A stretch of DNA of 24,241 nucleotides from a virus, in the IMG/VR virus record IMGVR_UViG_3300028653_000055, positions 1-24,241 of that record, one strand, 5' to 3'. The position numbers were made by a program, and so were the translations under genes. Every line of letters starts with the position of its first letter. Position 1 is the first letter of the stretch. Shown one piece after another: positions 16,475 through 24,061 of this stretch. The notes under the pieces were generated by a model. It searched no databases. It had not been told where the DNA came from and saw only the letters and a list, made by a program, of their open reading frames with translations.

Positions 16475-16485
16475 CTATGCCTCTT

Positions 16486-17970
16486 TTAAATAGGATATCT
16501 TATATAGCCAAATGCTTGCCTTGTCGTGGCTTTGCTCACCCATGTACCGTTTCCACCGGTCGAGTATAGCGAACAAGTTGACCCCCCGGCTGCAATACCC
16601 GCATTACCAACCACGCTGGTGTTATCATCCTGGGCTTGGACTGTCGTATTATAAGATCCAGCGGGGGCAAGACTGTTCATTGGATAGGGCAGAGTAAAAT
16701 GGAACGCTGACCCAGACCCAGTCCCAGTCAAGTAATAGTAAACATCTACACTCGAGCCTATTTTTTTATAGAATAAGGCGCAGCCCGAAGTAGAAGTAAG
16801 ACCAGTGACCGAGGCGCTTGCTAACCAGTTGACAATGGTGCTGTCGGTCAAGACAGCATTCGAATTAAGAGTAAAAGTCGGGCCAGTAAATACAAACCCT
16901 GCGGAATTTGCAACAAGGTTGGTGTTTGTTGTTAGAGTTATGCCGCCTGGGCCCTGGATTCCTACCGAGCCTCCAGACGCAGAGCAATCCACCGAAAAGC
17001 CATTAAGCCATAAAGTGTCAGAACCGGAGATGGCGCTAATTTTTAATTGGCCGGCCGAATCTCCTGAGACCTGAAGCGCATGGTTTACCCCAGCTAAGTC
17101 GTTTGGAATCAAGTTTATAGAGTCATATTCAGCTGCTGTAAGCGAGACTGTGTTCGGAGCCCCCGACACGGTTAGGCTTTGGCTGTTTGCGGTTAAAGCT
17201 ATGGTAGACGGAGAGTTTATTGAGCAACTCCCAGAACTCGCGAGCATCGCAACGGAAGCCCCCTCGAGAGATAGCGTGTCAGACCCTGTATTTGAAACGA
17301 CATGAACTTTATTGTTGGAATCACCAGATATAACTATTTCATGCGTCCCGTCATTAGTATCTACTACATTTATAACTAATGAGTCTGTTATTATATTGAG
17401 AGGAGTACTTGCTTCTGTAGAGATATAAACATTATCCGTAGCACCTGATAAAACTAAGGGATTTCCGTCAAGGGACATATTGACGTAAGGTGCCGAAACT
17501 GACATTCCATTAGTCGCATTAAGCGACAAACTGTTTGCCGCATTGACTGTAAAAGCAGTAGAATCTATTTCAAGCCCATCTGCGGCTCCGCCACTTTGTG
17601 CGTTTACAATAACCTTATTATTCGAATCCCCGGATATGATCAAGGAGTGTGAAGCCTCGTTACTATCTATTGCTGTTACCGTAACGGAAGCATCAGAAGA
17701 ATAAGCTTTTACAAAAATGCTTCCTGAAGGATCGGCATAAACCGAGGGAATAACATTAACATCCCCATTACCATTGACTCCCGCGACGGATGCTCGATGC
17801 GCAATAAAGGGCATATAAGCCCCGGACGAATCGGACCTTTTTTTGCCGTCTATCGTTCCAATAACTATGGAGCGTTCAATTTCGTTAAAATGTGTTATCT
17901 CAGTCGAGTCCCAAGGCTCTTCCGAGCTAGCATCGTTGGTATAAAAACCCTGTGGGCTTATAAACGGCAT
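16486..17970 (-). CDS. Beta-rich repeat fibre protein with receptor-binding-like C-terminus
   Basis: Residues 1-60 (MPFISPQGFYTNDASSEEPW, then FNEIERSIVIG) are probably an attachment domain. From about 101 to 370 there are alternating copies of a beta motif. The long form, SGDSNNKV or SGDSAGQL, is at 113, 215 and 302. Shorter relatives (LVLSGATDNVYIS, LTVSGAPNTVSLT) are near 172 and 266. The C-terminal 115 residues (NWLASASVTGLTSTSG, YKKIGSSVDVYYYLTG, FHFTLPYPMN, AFGYIRYPI) resemble the terminal receptor-binding domains of phage tail fibres. The whole protein is Ser/Thr/Gly/Asn-rich and almost without charged residues in its middle. Its position, before the glycosyltransferase and gp4, suggests a neck, head or side fibre. 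AAGGAGCG gives a strong ribosome binding site. The family is not named with certainty. Confidence 0.72.
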   Translation of the reverse strand: MPFISPQGFYTNDASSEEPWDSTEITHFNEIERSIVIGTIDGKKRSDSSGAYMPFIAHRASVAGVNGNGDVNVIPSVYADPSGSIFVKAYSSDASVTVTAIDSNEASHSLIISGDSNNKVIVNAQSGGAADGLEIDSTAFTVNAANSLSLNATNGMSVSAPYVNMSLDGNPLVLSGATDNVYISTEASTPLNIITDSLVINVVDTNDGTHEIVISGDSNNKVHVVSNTGSDTLSLEGASVAMLASSGSCSINSPSTIALTANSQSLTVSGAPNTVSLTAAEYDSINLIPNDLAGVNHALQVSGDSAGQLKISAISGSDTLWLNGFSVDCSASGGSVGIQGPGGITLTTNTNLVANSAGFVFTGPTFTLNSNAVLTDSTIVNWLASASVTGLTSTSGCALFYKKIGSSVDVYYYLTGTGSGSAFHFTLPYPMNSLAPAGSYNTTVQAQDDNTSVVGNAGIAAGGSTCSLYSTGGNGTWVSKATTRQAFGYIRYPI

Positions 17971-17980
17971 AATTCGCTCC

Positions 17981-18307
17981 TTATACTGCGAAATCCGGTG
18001 AATTTAATTTATTCCCTATTGGCTTAATATCGGTAAACATCAGTTTTTCTTTTTCCTCGTATCGAGCTAAACAGCTCTCTACCCCGTTGTCAATTTGAGG
18101 TTTTAATTCAACAACATCCGCCAATTGCTTCGGGCCTATCCGTTTTCTTGGCCTCATATCCGATGCCCGGATCTTGACATTAGTAGGCGGATCAAACTCG
18201 ATAACGGGCTCGTCGACCTTGCGGATCTTGTCTTCTTCTTCCTGCGAATGAGCGGTTTTCCAGCCGCCTTCCCGCAGGTAAATACATTTCGGATATTCTG
18301 TTCCCAT
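17981..18307 (-). CDS. Hypothetical small protein in the head-neck region
   Basis: This 108-residue hydrophilic protein is not one I recognise. It begins MGTEYPKCIYLREGGWKTAH, followed by an acidic and basic stretch (SQEEEDKIRKVDEP), a short strand-like segment (VIEFDPPTNVKIRASD) and a basic patch (MRPRKRIGPKQ). No signal peptide or membrane segment is visible. AAGGAAAG upstream supports the start, and the spacing to the fibre gene is 10 nt. Position alone allows a neck, chaperone or small virion role. Confidence 0.62.
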   Translation of the reverse strand: MGTEYPKCIYLREGGWKTAHSQEEEDKIRKVDEPVIEFDPPTNVKIRASDMRPRKRIGPKQLADVVELKPQIDNGVESCLARYEEKEKLMFTDIKPIGNKLNSPDFAV

Positions 18308-18319
18308 AATTCTTTCCTT

Positions 18320-18370
18320 TTTGAGAGGGGTTAAAATCCAAGCCGGGCCAAGCCTTGTAACCCTCTCAAA
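18320..18370 (-). promoter_or_regulatory. Long intercistronic hairpin upstream of the 108-residue gene
   Basis: On the plus strand the arms TTTGAGAGGGGTT and AACCCTCTCAAA pair over 12 base pairs with one bulged G, enclosing a 26-nt loop. On the transcribed strand the stem is followed by AAGGAAAG, the ribosome binding site of the next gene, and not by a U-run. It therefore looks more like an mRNA processing, stability or spacing element than a terminator. It occupies much of a 97-nt gap, long for this operon. Confidence 0.5.
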
Positions 18371-18404
18371 GGATACAAGAGCAAGGCCCAGGCAAGGACT
18401 TTTT

Positions 18405-18626
18405 TTAGCCTAAAATGCCTTTATTGTGCAGGGCGGTTATAATACTATTGACAGCGGCGTAAGCCGTAGCTGTGCCGTCTGTACCGATATTAATAGCCGT
18501 AATAGCGTTTGCTTGTGCACAAGAAAGTCCATGAAAACCGACCAGAGAGGTCGACGTCTGCCCAAGAGTATTGCCTGAGGGGCAATCACCCATAACCAGT
18601 TGGGTTGAATCTCCACCGTAAGCCAT
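18405..18626 (-). CDS. Small putative head decoration / head-fibre-like protein
   Basis: The 73-residue product begins MAYGGDSTQLVMGDCPSG, then TLGQTSTSLVGFHG, and ends in a helix-like segment AVNSIITALHNKGILG. This layout (a loop with LGQ..T.LVGFHG, then a VN..I.AL...G.. tail) is common in small phage proteins encoded beside coat genes and annotated as head-fibre or decoration-like. It lies directly downstream of the coat gene, past a terminator. AAAGGAT precedes the ATG. The assignment rests on position and a remembered pattern, so the function is tentative. Confidence 0.62.
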   Translation of the reverse strand: MAYGGDSTQLVMGDCPSGNTLGQTSTSLVGFHGLSCAQANAITAINIGTDGTATAYAAVNSIITALHNKGILG

Positions 18627-18641
18627 GATTAAATCCTTTGA

Positions 18642-18673
18642 AAAAGTAAAAGGAGGGCGGATACCCGCCCTCC
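18642..18673 (-). terminator. Intrinsic terminator after the coat protein gene
   Basis: A perfect 9-bp G+C-rich stem (GGAGGGCGG with CCGCCCTCC, 4-nt loop) begins 8 nt after the coat stop codon and on the minus strand is followed by TTTTACTTTTT. It probably works as a partial terminator within the late operon, raising coat transcript relative to downstream genes. Confidence 0.85.
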
Positions 18674-18680
18674 GAGTCGT

Positions 18681-19934
18681 TTACGCACCCAACACGCGGC
18701 ATGCGAGTTGAGCATACAGCGGAACCCATCCGTAGAGCACATCAAGACGAGCCACGATATTATCGTTATTTATATCGTATTGACGGACTAAACGAACGCT
18801 AATACCATCCCACACTTCCCGAGCAGCCATATCCACACCCTTCGGAAGCACAAGATCGGCCGTGGCCAACGCAAATGCATCTTTGTGGTAGATAAGGTTG
18901 TTGCTATAGCTAGTTGAGGCAGCCCCAATGAAAGTCAGGGCGGCTCCGTTATCCGGAGAGGCCGTAACTGTCTGGGTTGCACCACTGGTGATGATGGAAG
19001 GAGAAATCGTCAGAGTTGCTGTTCCACCAGCTGCTGTAGTAGCTGATGTAACAACGAACTGCTGAGCAGTTCCCGTGTCCGCTTTTGTTTCCTGGTTGAC
19101 CGTGTTAACGGCTGTTCCAGAAGAGAAATAAAACACGTCGCCAGCAACAAAAGTATGACCCGATGTTGCATAGATCGTAAGAGAGCTTCCCGTCTGCGAA
19201 CCAGTAGAGCATGAAGCATCACCAGTCGCAAGACGTGACCCAACTGTGAGACGAGGAATGTTCTGGGAGACCTTAAAGTCCATACCAAGAGCGTTTCCGA
19301 TTGTTCCTCTTTCGTACTGTTCCGAAAGCACGGATTGAGGATTAAACAAACCGGAAAGTCCGGCAACACCAGCGGCCTGTGCAAACGGGCTGAGTATGCA
19401 ATACCGTTCCGATTCAGGAGCGGCATAGTTGCTCAAGTAAGCACTACCATTCAAGAAAACACCAGGGGCCTTCGCGGACGAATTGGTCGAATCCGTACCG
19501 GCACCAGGTTGTATTCCTGCAACACCAACCGTGTTGTAGACATTGGTGAAAAGCTGTAACCCATCGTAGTCCATTGTTGAAGCAAGGAGCAAGCCGGCGG
19601 GACGAATGTAACGATCGGAGAACTCGTCGATCGTCAGGGTCAGGTCCGCGGTCGAGAAACGCATGTCGACGTGCTTCTGGGTAGAAACGGTCAACGTTAC
19701 GTAGTCTTCCACAGTGTCCTGAACTGAAAGAGCGGGACCTGTCGAAACCGTATAGCGGTTAGGCTTACGGATCCTAAGGGACGGACCTATTTTACCGGAG
19801 ACCGTCGCTCCGGAATTCGCGAAGCTATCATCATAACTTCTGGTTACCGATGAAGCAAAATGGAGGCTGTTATGCAGCACCCGAAGGGCCTCGCGGGTAA
19901 TCATCGTGGGGGTCAGAAAATTGTTACCAGCCAT
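18681..19934 (-). CDS. P22-like major capsid (coat) protein
   Basis: The coat protein forms the icosahedral shell by assembling around the scaffold. The 417-residue length is close to P22 gp5 (430). The N-terminal arm (NNFLTPTMITREALRVLHNS) and the core segments VEDYVTLTVSTQKHVDMRFS, LTIDEFSDRYIRPAGLLLAS and CILSPFAQAAGVAGLSGLF fit the P22 coat family. A Thr/Ser/Gly-rich block at about 230-345 sits where P22 gp5 has its insertion (I) domain. Its end (LDVLYGWVPLYAQLACRVLG) is also family-like. The scaffold gene is immediately upstream and portal before that, as in P22. AAGGAAG precedes the ATG, and an intrinsic terminator follows the gene. Confidence 0.92.
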   Translation of the reverse strand: MAGNNFLTPTMITREALRVLHNSLHFASSVTRSYDDSFANSGATVSGKIGPSLRIRKPNRYTVSTGPALSVQDTVEDYVTLTVSTQKHVDMRFSTADLTLTIDEFSDRYIRPAGLLLASTMDYDGLQLFTNVYNTVGVAGIQPGAGTDSTNSSAKAPGVFLNGSAYLSNYAAPESERYCILSPFAQAAGVAGLSGLFNPQSVLSEQYERGTIGNALGMDFKVSQNIPRLTVGSRLATGDASCSTGSQTGSSLTIYATSGHTFVAGDVFYFSSGTAVNTVNQETKADTGTAQQFVVTSATTAAGGTATLTISPSIITSGATQTVTASPDNGAALTFIGAASTSYSNNLIYHKDAFALATADLVLPKGVDMAAREVWDGISVRLVRQYDINNDNIVARLDVLYGWVPLYAQLACRVLGA

Positions 19935-19997
19935 TGGAAACTTCCTTTGTTGAAATTATTTTTATACCCCCCACCAAAAAACTATAGTGGAGAGCGG

Positions 19998-20858
19998 TTA
20001 ATAAACTCTGCCTAAATCACGTCTGGCTTTATTACGGTACTTCACGTAATCTTCCATCGACATGGACTCCGGATTAACGGTAACCGTAACTCCATTGCTA
20101 ACCACCGATCGGATCGGGGCGGGAGCTCGGGGTCTAACCGGAGCAGGTGCACTTCTCGGATTACTTAATTGAGATTCAATTTTTCCGATTTCAGTGGCAG
20201 CTTTTGCAGGATGCATGCCATTAAGCTTTTCCATAATTTCAGGATTCTGAGCCAAGTGAAAACGGATATCCGGACCTATGTCACTCATCATTATCGCATC
20301 CGCAATAATCTGATTCTTAATAGGTATATGCGATGCTTCCGCAATAATGTCGTCATAATCCGGGTTCTGCTTTCTCAACTCATTTTCCCTTGTCTGAAAA
20401 GCCGTTACAGCCGTATTCTGCTGCGTCGCCTGCTGAACTCGTTGCTGAATCTCAGGTAGTTTCTTCGAGATCTGAAAATCCACCTGTGCCTGAATGTAAT
20501 CATCGTCACTGGCAAAATTGTCCCGGACCGGTTTCTGCGGTTCCGACGGAGCACCCTCCGTTTGCTTTCCAGACCTCAAAATCTGCGCTTGCAATGCGAG
20601 ATTTTGTGCTTCAAGCTCGGCCGCCTTATTCATGAACCTGTTTAAGCGCCTTGCATAGTGGTCCTCTTTAGGCTTCTTTTCCTCGGGCTTCGGCTGTTCT
20701 TCCGGCGACGGAGGTACGACACCACCATCTGTCGTTGTCGGTTGTTGTTCAGCGGAACCCTCAGGATTCCCTAAAGTCGGTTGCACTACCGGTTCATTCG
20801 TTCCCGGAATTTCGAGTGGCTGCTCGGGAATGGTCGGTTCTACATTTGCCTGTTCCAT
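19998..20858 (-). CDS. Scaffold protein (putative)
   Basis: This is an acidic, disordered-looking and helical protein between portal and coat, where scaffolds are encoded. Residues 1-65 are Pro/Glu/Gln-rich. LNRFMNKAAELEAQNLALQA (71-90) is a coiled-coil start. Residues 115-165 are Gln-rich and helical (VDFQISKKLPEIQQRVQQAT). Residues 225-250 are Pro/Arg-rich (APAPVRPRAPAPIR). The final segment (YVKYRNKARRDLGRVY) is a basic helix, comparable in position to the basic C-terminal coat-binding helix of P22 gp8. The length of 286 is near that of P22 gp8 (303). GTAGGAG lies upstream of the ATG. The call rests on context and composition more than on sequence identity. Confidence 0.82.
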   Translation of the reverse strand: MEQANVEPTIPEQPLEIPGTNEPVVQPTLGNPEGSAEQQPTTTDGGVVPPSPEEQPKPEEKKPKEDHYARRLNRFMNKAAELEAQNLALQAQILRSGKQTEGAPSEPQKPVRDNFASDDDYIQAQVDFQISKKLPEIQQRVQQATQQNTAVTAFQTRENELRKQNPDYDDIIAEASHIPIKNQIIADAIMMSDIGPDIRFHLAQNPEIMEKLNGMHPAKAATEIGKIESQLSNPRSAPAPVRPRAPAPIRSVVSNGVTVTVNPESMSMEDYVKYRNKARRDLGRVY

Positions 20859-20952
20859 AATAAAACTCCTACGTTATCAACCTCAGGATACCGTCCTGGT
20901 CGGCCTGGGCCTTATTGGCCCGAAATCTATATATCCTCCGCATAAGCGGGAA

Positions 20953-23136
20953 TTAAAATCCTTGTTGCTCTTGGACAAGCCCACCCTGCTGGACCGCGGA
21001 CACCGGCGTAGAGGGCACCTGGACCGGCGTCGAAGCTGACTGCTTGGAAAGCGGAGCCTGCCCTATTTGATGCAGCTTTACCGCCGAATCCACATTCGAC
21101 GAAATGATATTATGCGACTGCCGCACATGCTCTTGCGCCAAAGCATACTTCGCCTTCTCAATTTCAGTCTGGGCCTTGACCTCGGTATCGTGTACCTTGG
21201 CCTGTATTTCCATCTGCTTGTCCTTAAGCGCTTTCTGTAAATTACCAATAAGAGCCTGCATTTGAGAATTCTGCTGTTGTAAACCCTGTGCCTGCTGCAT
21301 GGTCTGCTGATGCGCCTGCATAAGCTTTTGCATGTCCCCGACCACGGCCCGCATCTGCTGCTCCTGCATCTCCTGCGTAGACCCCGCCTCGTCCTGACCT
21401 ATAACACCATTCATGTTGGGCTGGGCCTGAATAAACCGCTTCAACCGATCGGCAACCTCGCCACTTAAAGGATTATCGAGCATCCGCATGATAAGATCAG
21501 GTGCCACAGTACCAACAAGTGGTATTTGAGGTAAAACCTGGGCCAAGGTCGTAGCCGCTTCAACACGTTTAGTTTCATAGCTGGGTCCTATGTCAATAAC
21601 TACATCATAATTACCCACTGTCATGTCGTAAACACGCCCATCAGGGCCCGGGTGCTGGGTATTTATGGAAACTATCTTATCCGTCATGTCCTCGCCCAGG
21701 CACCTTACCATTCTCTCCCTGTTATAGAAAATAGGGATTAAATCTATCAAAATCTTGCCCAAAAGGTGATACCCCCGCGCCAGGTTGTCAATAAAGTGAA
21801 AATTGGAGATATCACCTTGGCGTTGTCGAGCAATGATGGCTTTTCCCGAAATTTCATTTGACTGTGCACCCAAAGAACTATCGTAAATGCCCGATATTTC
21901 CTTCATCTGTTGTGCGGATAGAGTGATTCCCTGAAGGAAAGCGCCCTCAACCTCAACAGAAGGGAGTCTTATGGGCGGAGGAACAGGGGCACCATCGTGA
22001 GACAACGGACTATAACGTAAAAAGGGCAAATTCTTTCTGTTAAGCTCTTTCCATTCAGGGAATCGCTCAATTTGACCCGCCGCGGCAAGGAACGGGGACT
22101 TGGGCGAGTTAGCCACCTTCTCAGTATAGGCGGTGAAGAAGTAATTGTAGGACCTTTGAGGGTCTTTTAAGAAACGGGTAATCGAAATCCAAGTCTTTTT
22201 GCCCGTGTCGTCCGCGGAAGGTATCTCCGGACCCATGACCGGTATAATCGGGATGTATTTACCAGGCCAGTCCTTCTGTTCAAGAATTTCATTCTCAGAC
22301 ATCAAGTACCACTTGATGGTTTTCTTTATCGAGTCACGTTCATCAACAATTTCGAGGCCCTTGGGCACTTTCTTCTTGTCATCAATAACCGTTCCGTCGC
22401 TCAATTCGTAAATCGTCTTCTTTTCCTGTTCAACATTCCAGTATTCAGCGACAAAGACATAGTCTTTGCCCTCCCAGTTCGCATCTCCTACCGAACTGGA
22501 AGCAAAATTTGCCATTTTTGCCTTGGGATACTTGAGCTTAAACTCATCTTTCGACATCCTGGACCGCACAAAAGCATATTCAGCATCGCTGAAATCAGCA
22601 TATTTGCACAAATGGACGGGAAAATACACGGAAAAGGGATTCTGTATCCGCTCCAGGTACAATTCCTGGTCAAAACTGTTATCATCGATATATTCGGAAA
22701 GAACACGGAAATAGCCAATCCCACAAACGACTTGGTAAAAGGTTGCATCGTCTATCGCGGCTTTGGAATTTCCGTTGTTCAAAATGTGTCTTATCATCCC
22801 GTCCACGACCTGGGCCGTGTCGGGGTCCGTGAGACTGTCAACAGGACGAATTTTAATCGTTGGGCGGTTCTGCCTCATATCATTTATGATCCGATAGCAG
22901 AATTCCGGGATTTTGTTGTTCGTGAGCACGGGCCGGCGGTCTTCCGTCCGATCGCGCATGATGGCTTCGGGCCATTGACGACCACCGAAAAAGTACAGGT
23001 CCTCCAAGGATTCTTGGCGGGCGGCACTCGTGTTTTCCTGGATCTGGTCAAAACGAGCCAAAGCTATTTTCAAGACCTTTTCATCAGGGCTTAGCCCGGT
23101 CGTGTTAACTAAAGAGTTTTCTTCGTTTATTGCCAT
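20953..23136 (-). CDS. P22-like portal protein
   Basis: The portal forms the ring at one capsid vertex through which DNA is packaged and ejected. At 727 residues it is almost exactly the length of P22 gp1 (725). Segments typical of P22-type portals include RRPVLTNNKIPEFCYRIIND with MRQNRPTIKIRPVD (67-100), FYQVVCGIGYFRV (133-145), DPQRSYNYFFTAYTEKVANS (325-344), QQMKEISGIYDSSLGAQSNE (409-428) and YDVVIDIGPSYETKRVEA (510-527). Residues about 585-690 are a long Gln-rich helix (MRAVVGDMQKLMQAHQQ), matching the C-terminal alpha-helical barrel that extends into the capsid. The ribosome binding site is weak: only GAG lies upstream of the ATG. Confidence 0.93.
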   Translation of the reverse strand: MAINEENSLVNTTGLSPDEKVLKIALARFDQIQENTSAARQESLEDLYFFGGRQWPEAIMRDRTEDRRPVLTNNKIPEFCYRIINDMRQNRPTIKIRPVDSLTDPDTAQVVDGMIRHILNNGNSKAAIDDATFYQVVCGIGYFRVLSEYIDDNSFDQELYLERIQNPFSVYFPVHLCKYADFSDAEYAFVRSRMSKDEFKLKYPKAKMANFASSSVGDANWEGKDYVFVAEYWNVEQEKKTIYELSDGTVIDDKKKVPKGLEIVDERDSIKKTIKWYLMSENEILEQKDWPGKYIPIIPVMGPEIPSADDTGKKTWISITRFLKDPQRSYNYFFTAYTEKVANSPKSPFLAAAGQIERFPEWKELNRKNLPFLRYSPLSHDGAPVPPPIRLPSVEVEGAFLQGITLSAQQMKEISGIYDSSLGAQSNEISGKAIIARQRQGDISNFHFIDNLARGYHLLGKILIDLIPIFYNRERMVRCLGEDMTDKIVSINTQHPGPDGRVYDMTVGNYDVVIDIGPSYETKRVEAATTLAQVLPQIPLVGTVAPDLIMRMLDNPLSGEVADRLKRFIQAQPNMNGVIGQDEAGSTQEMQEQQMRAVVGDMQKLMQAHQQTMQQAQGLQQQNSQMQALIGNLQKALKDKQMEIQAKVHDTEVKAQTEIEKAKYALAQEHVRQSHNIISSNVDSAVKLHQIGQAPLSKQSASTPVQVPSTPVSAVQQGGLVQEQQGF

Positions 23137-23154
23137 AAGTTATATTACTCTATA

Positions 23155-23775
23155 TTAAAAACTTCTCATTTGACCGGGCTCTAATTTGCCCTTGGTCAGG
23201 AAAACCTCGCGGTCAACAGACATATCAGGCTTGCTTCCAGCAGCTTCCCAGGCGCCCAGTAACCTGTCGCCCCGGTAATGCGAAACCACCGCTATCCGAC
23301 CCACAGGATAATCCCGCTTTAAATTTATTATGAAAGTCAAAAACCTCTTCCGGAAGGTATCAAAACTCTCACCCTTCGGGACTTCTACTTCGGGGTGTTC
23401 GACGTAATATCGAATCTTGTCTTGGATCTGGGCCGAGTGAGAACCAGTGAATATGCCCAAGTCCCAGGGTTTTAGATCTTCAGTTAAAACGAGCTTCGTA
23501 CCACCTTGATGTTTTGATATGGTTTCAGCAGTATCAGAAGCTCGTTGTAAACTTGAAGAGTATATACAGTCAACCGGGGGAATCTTCTTGGCTACGTTAT
23601 TAGCCTCCTCGATTCCTTCCTTATCTAATGGAATATCTTTCCAGCCCCTGATCCGATCCCCGTCGGAGTTCATGGACGTAGACCCATGACGAACGAAAAT
23701 CATCCTTCCTTTTGGGATAGGCGTGTTTTCTTCATTGTTCCGACGAAGTATAAAATCCGCGGCTGTATCAGACAT
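23155..23775 (-). CDS. Histidine phosphatase (phosphoglycerate-mutase-like) superfamily protein
   Basis: The histidine phosphatase fold transfers phosphate through a catalytic histidine. RMIFVRHGSTSMN places the RHG motif at Arg29-His30-Gly31. LQRASDTAET supplies the phosphate-binding Arg78, and VVSHYRGDR supplies the second histidine, His166. GWKDIPLDKEGIEEA is also typical. In LKPWDLGIFTG (101-111) the position that usually holds the acidic residue appears to be Pro103, with Asp105 nearby, so the proton donor may differ or be missing. The gene sits between a small basic protein and portal, starting 2 nt after the preceding stop. Similar genes next to packaging genes occur in other phages without a known role. 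The substrate is unknown; a virion, packaging or host metabolic role is possible. Confidence 0.85.
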   Translation of the reverse strand: MSDTAADFILRRNNEENTPIPKGRMIFVRHGSTSMNSDGDRIRGWKDIPLDKEGIEEANNVAKKIPPVDCIYSSSLQRASDTAETISKHQGGTKLVLTEDLKPWDLGIFTGSHSAQIQDKIRYYVEHPEVEVPKGESFDTFRKRFLTFIINLKRDYPVGRIAVVSHYRGDRLLGAWEAAGSKPDMSVDREVFLTKGKLEPGQMRSF

Positions 23776-23777
23776 TG

Positions 23778-24047
23778 TTAACCTTTCTTCGCTCGCATAG
23801 TCTCAAAGGCCTTGGCCAGTCCCGCCTGTTTCTTGGTATGGGCACTCGCCTTAGAACCTTCCGACGTAACCTTATTAGCGTAAGCCGCCGTACTCATTTT
23901 AGCTTTTTCGGCTTTGGCTGTAAAGGCTCCGGGATGCTTGATGACTTCGTCCTTGGGTTTGCCAAAGAGGGTGCCACCACTGGACTTTTTGGACTTGTCT
24001 TCGGCGTTACGCCGTGACGCGAATTTCTCATATGACTCCTTAGCCAT
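23778..24047 (-). CDS. Small basic phage protein with KHPGA motif
   Basis: This is an 89-residue, Lys/Ala-rich protein without membrane segments. It has DEVIKHPGAFTAKAEKAKM, then STAAYANKVTSEG, and a basic end (GLAKAFETMRAKKG). Small proteins with an I/V-KHPGA core and this kind of basic helical tail are common beside phage packaging and portal genes. They have no established function that I can name. The charge suggests DNA or RNA contact. AAGGAG lies at good spacing upstream of the ATG, and the next gene starts 2 nt after its stop. Confidence 0.75.
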   Translation of the reverse strand: MAKESYEKFASRRNAEDKSKKSSGGTLFGKPKDEVIKHPGAFTAKAEKAKMSTAAYANKVTSEGSKASAHTKKQAGLAKAFETMRAKKG

Positions 24048-24061
24048 TGTAACTCCTTGAA

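Noticed and set aside
19010-19426. 138-codon minus-strand ORF inside the coat gene
   Set aside because: It is out of frame with the clearly recognisable coat protein, Leu/Arg/Ser-rich, and has no supporting context.
19960-19997. CACTATAG on the minus strand near the scaffold stop, resembling the end of a T7-type promoter
   Set aside because: Only the last eight or so bases fit the consensus, and no other copies or a phage RNA polymerase gene are visible here.
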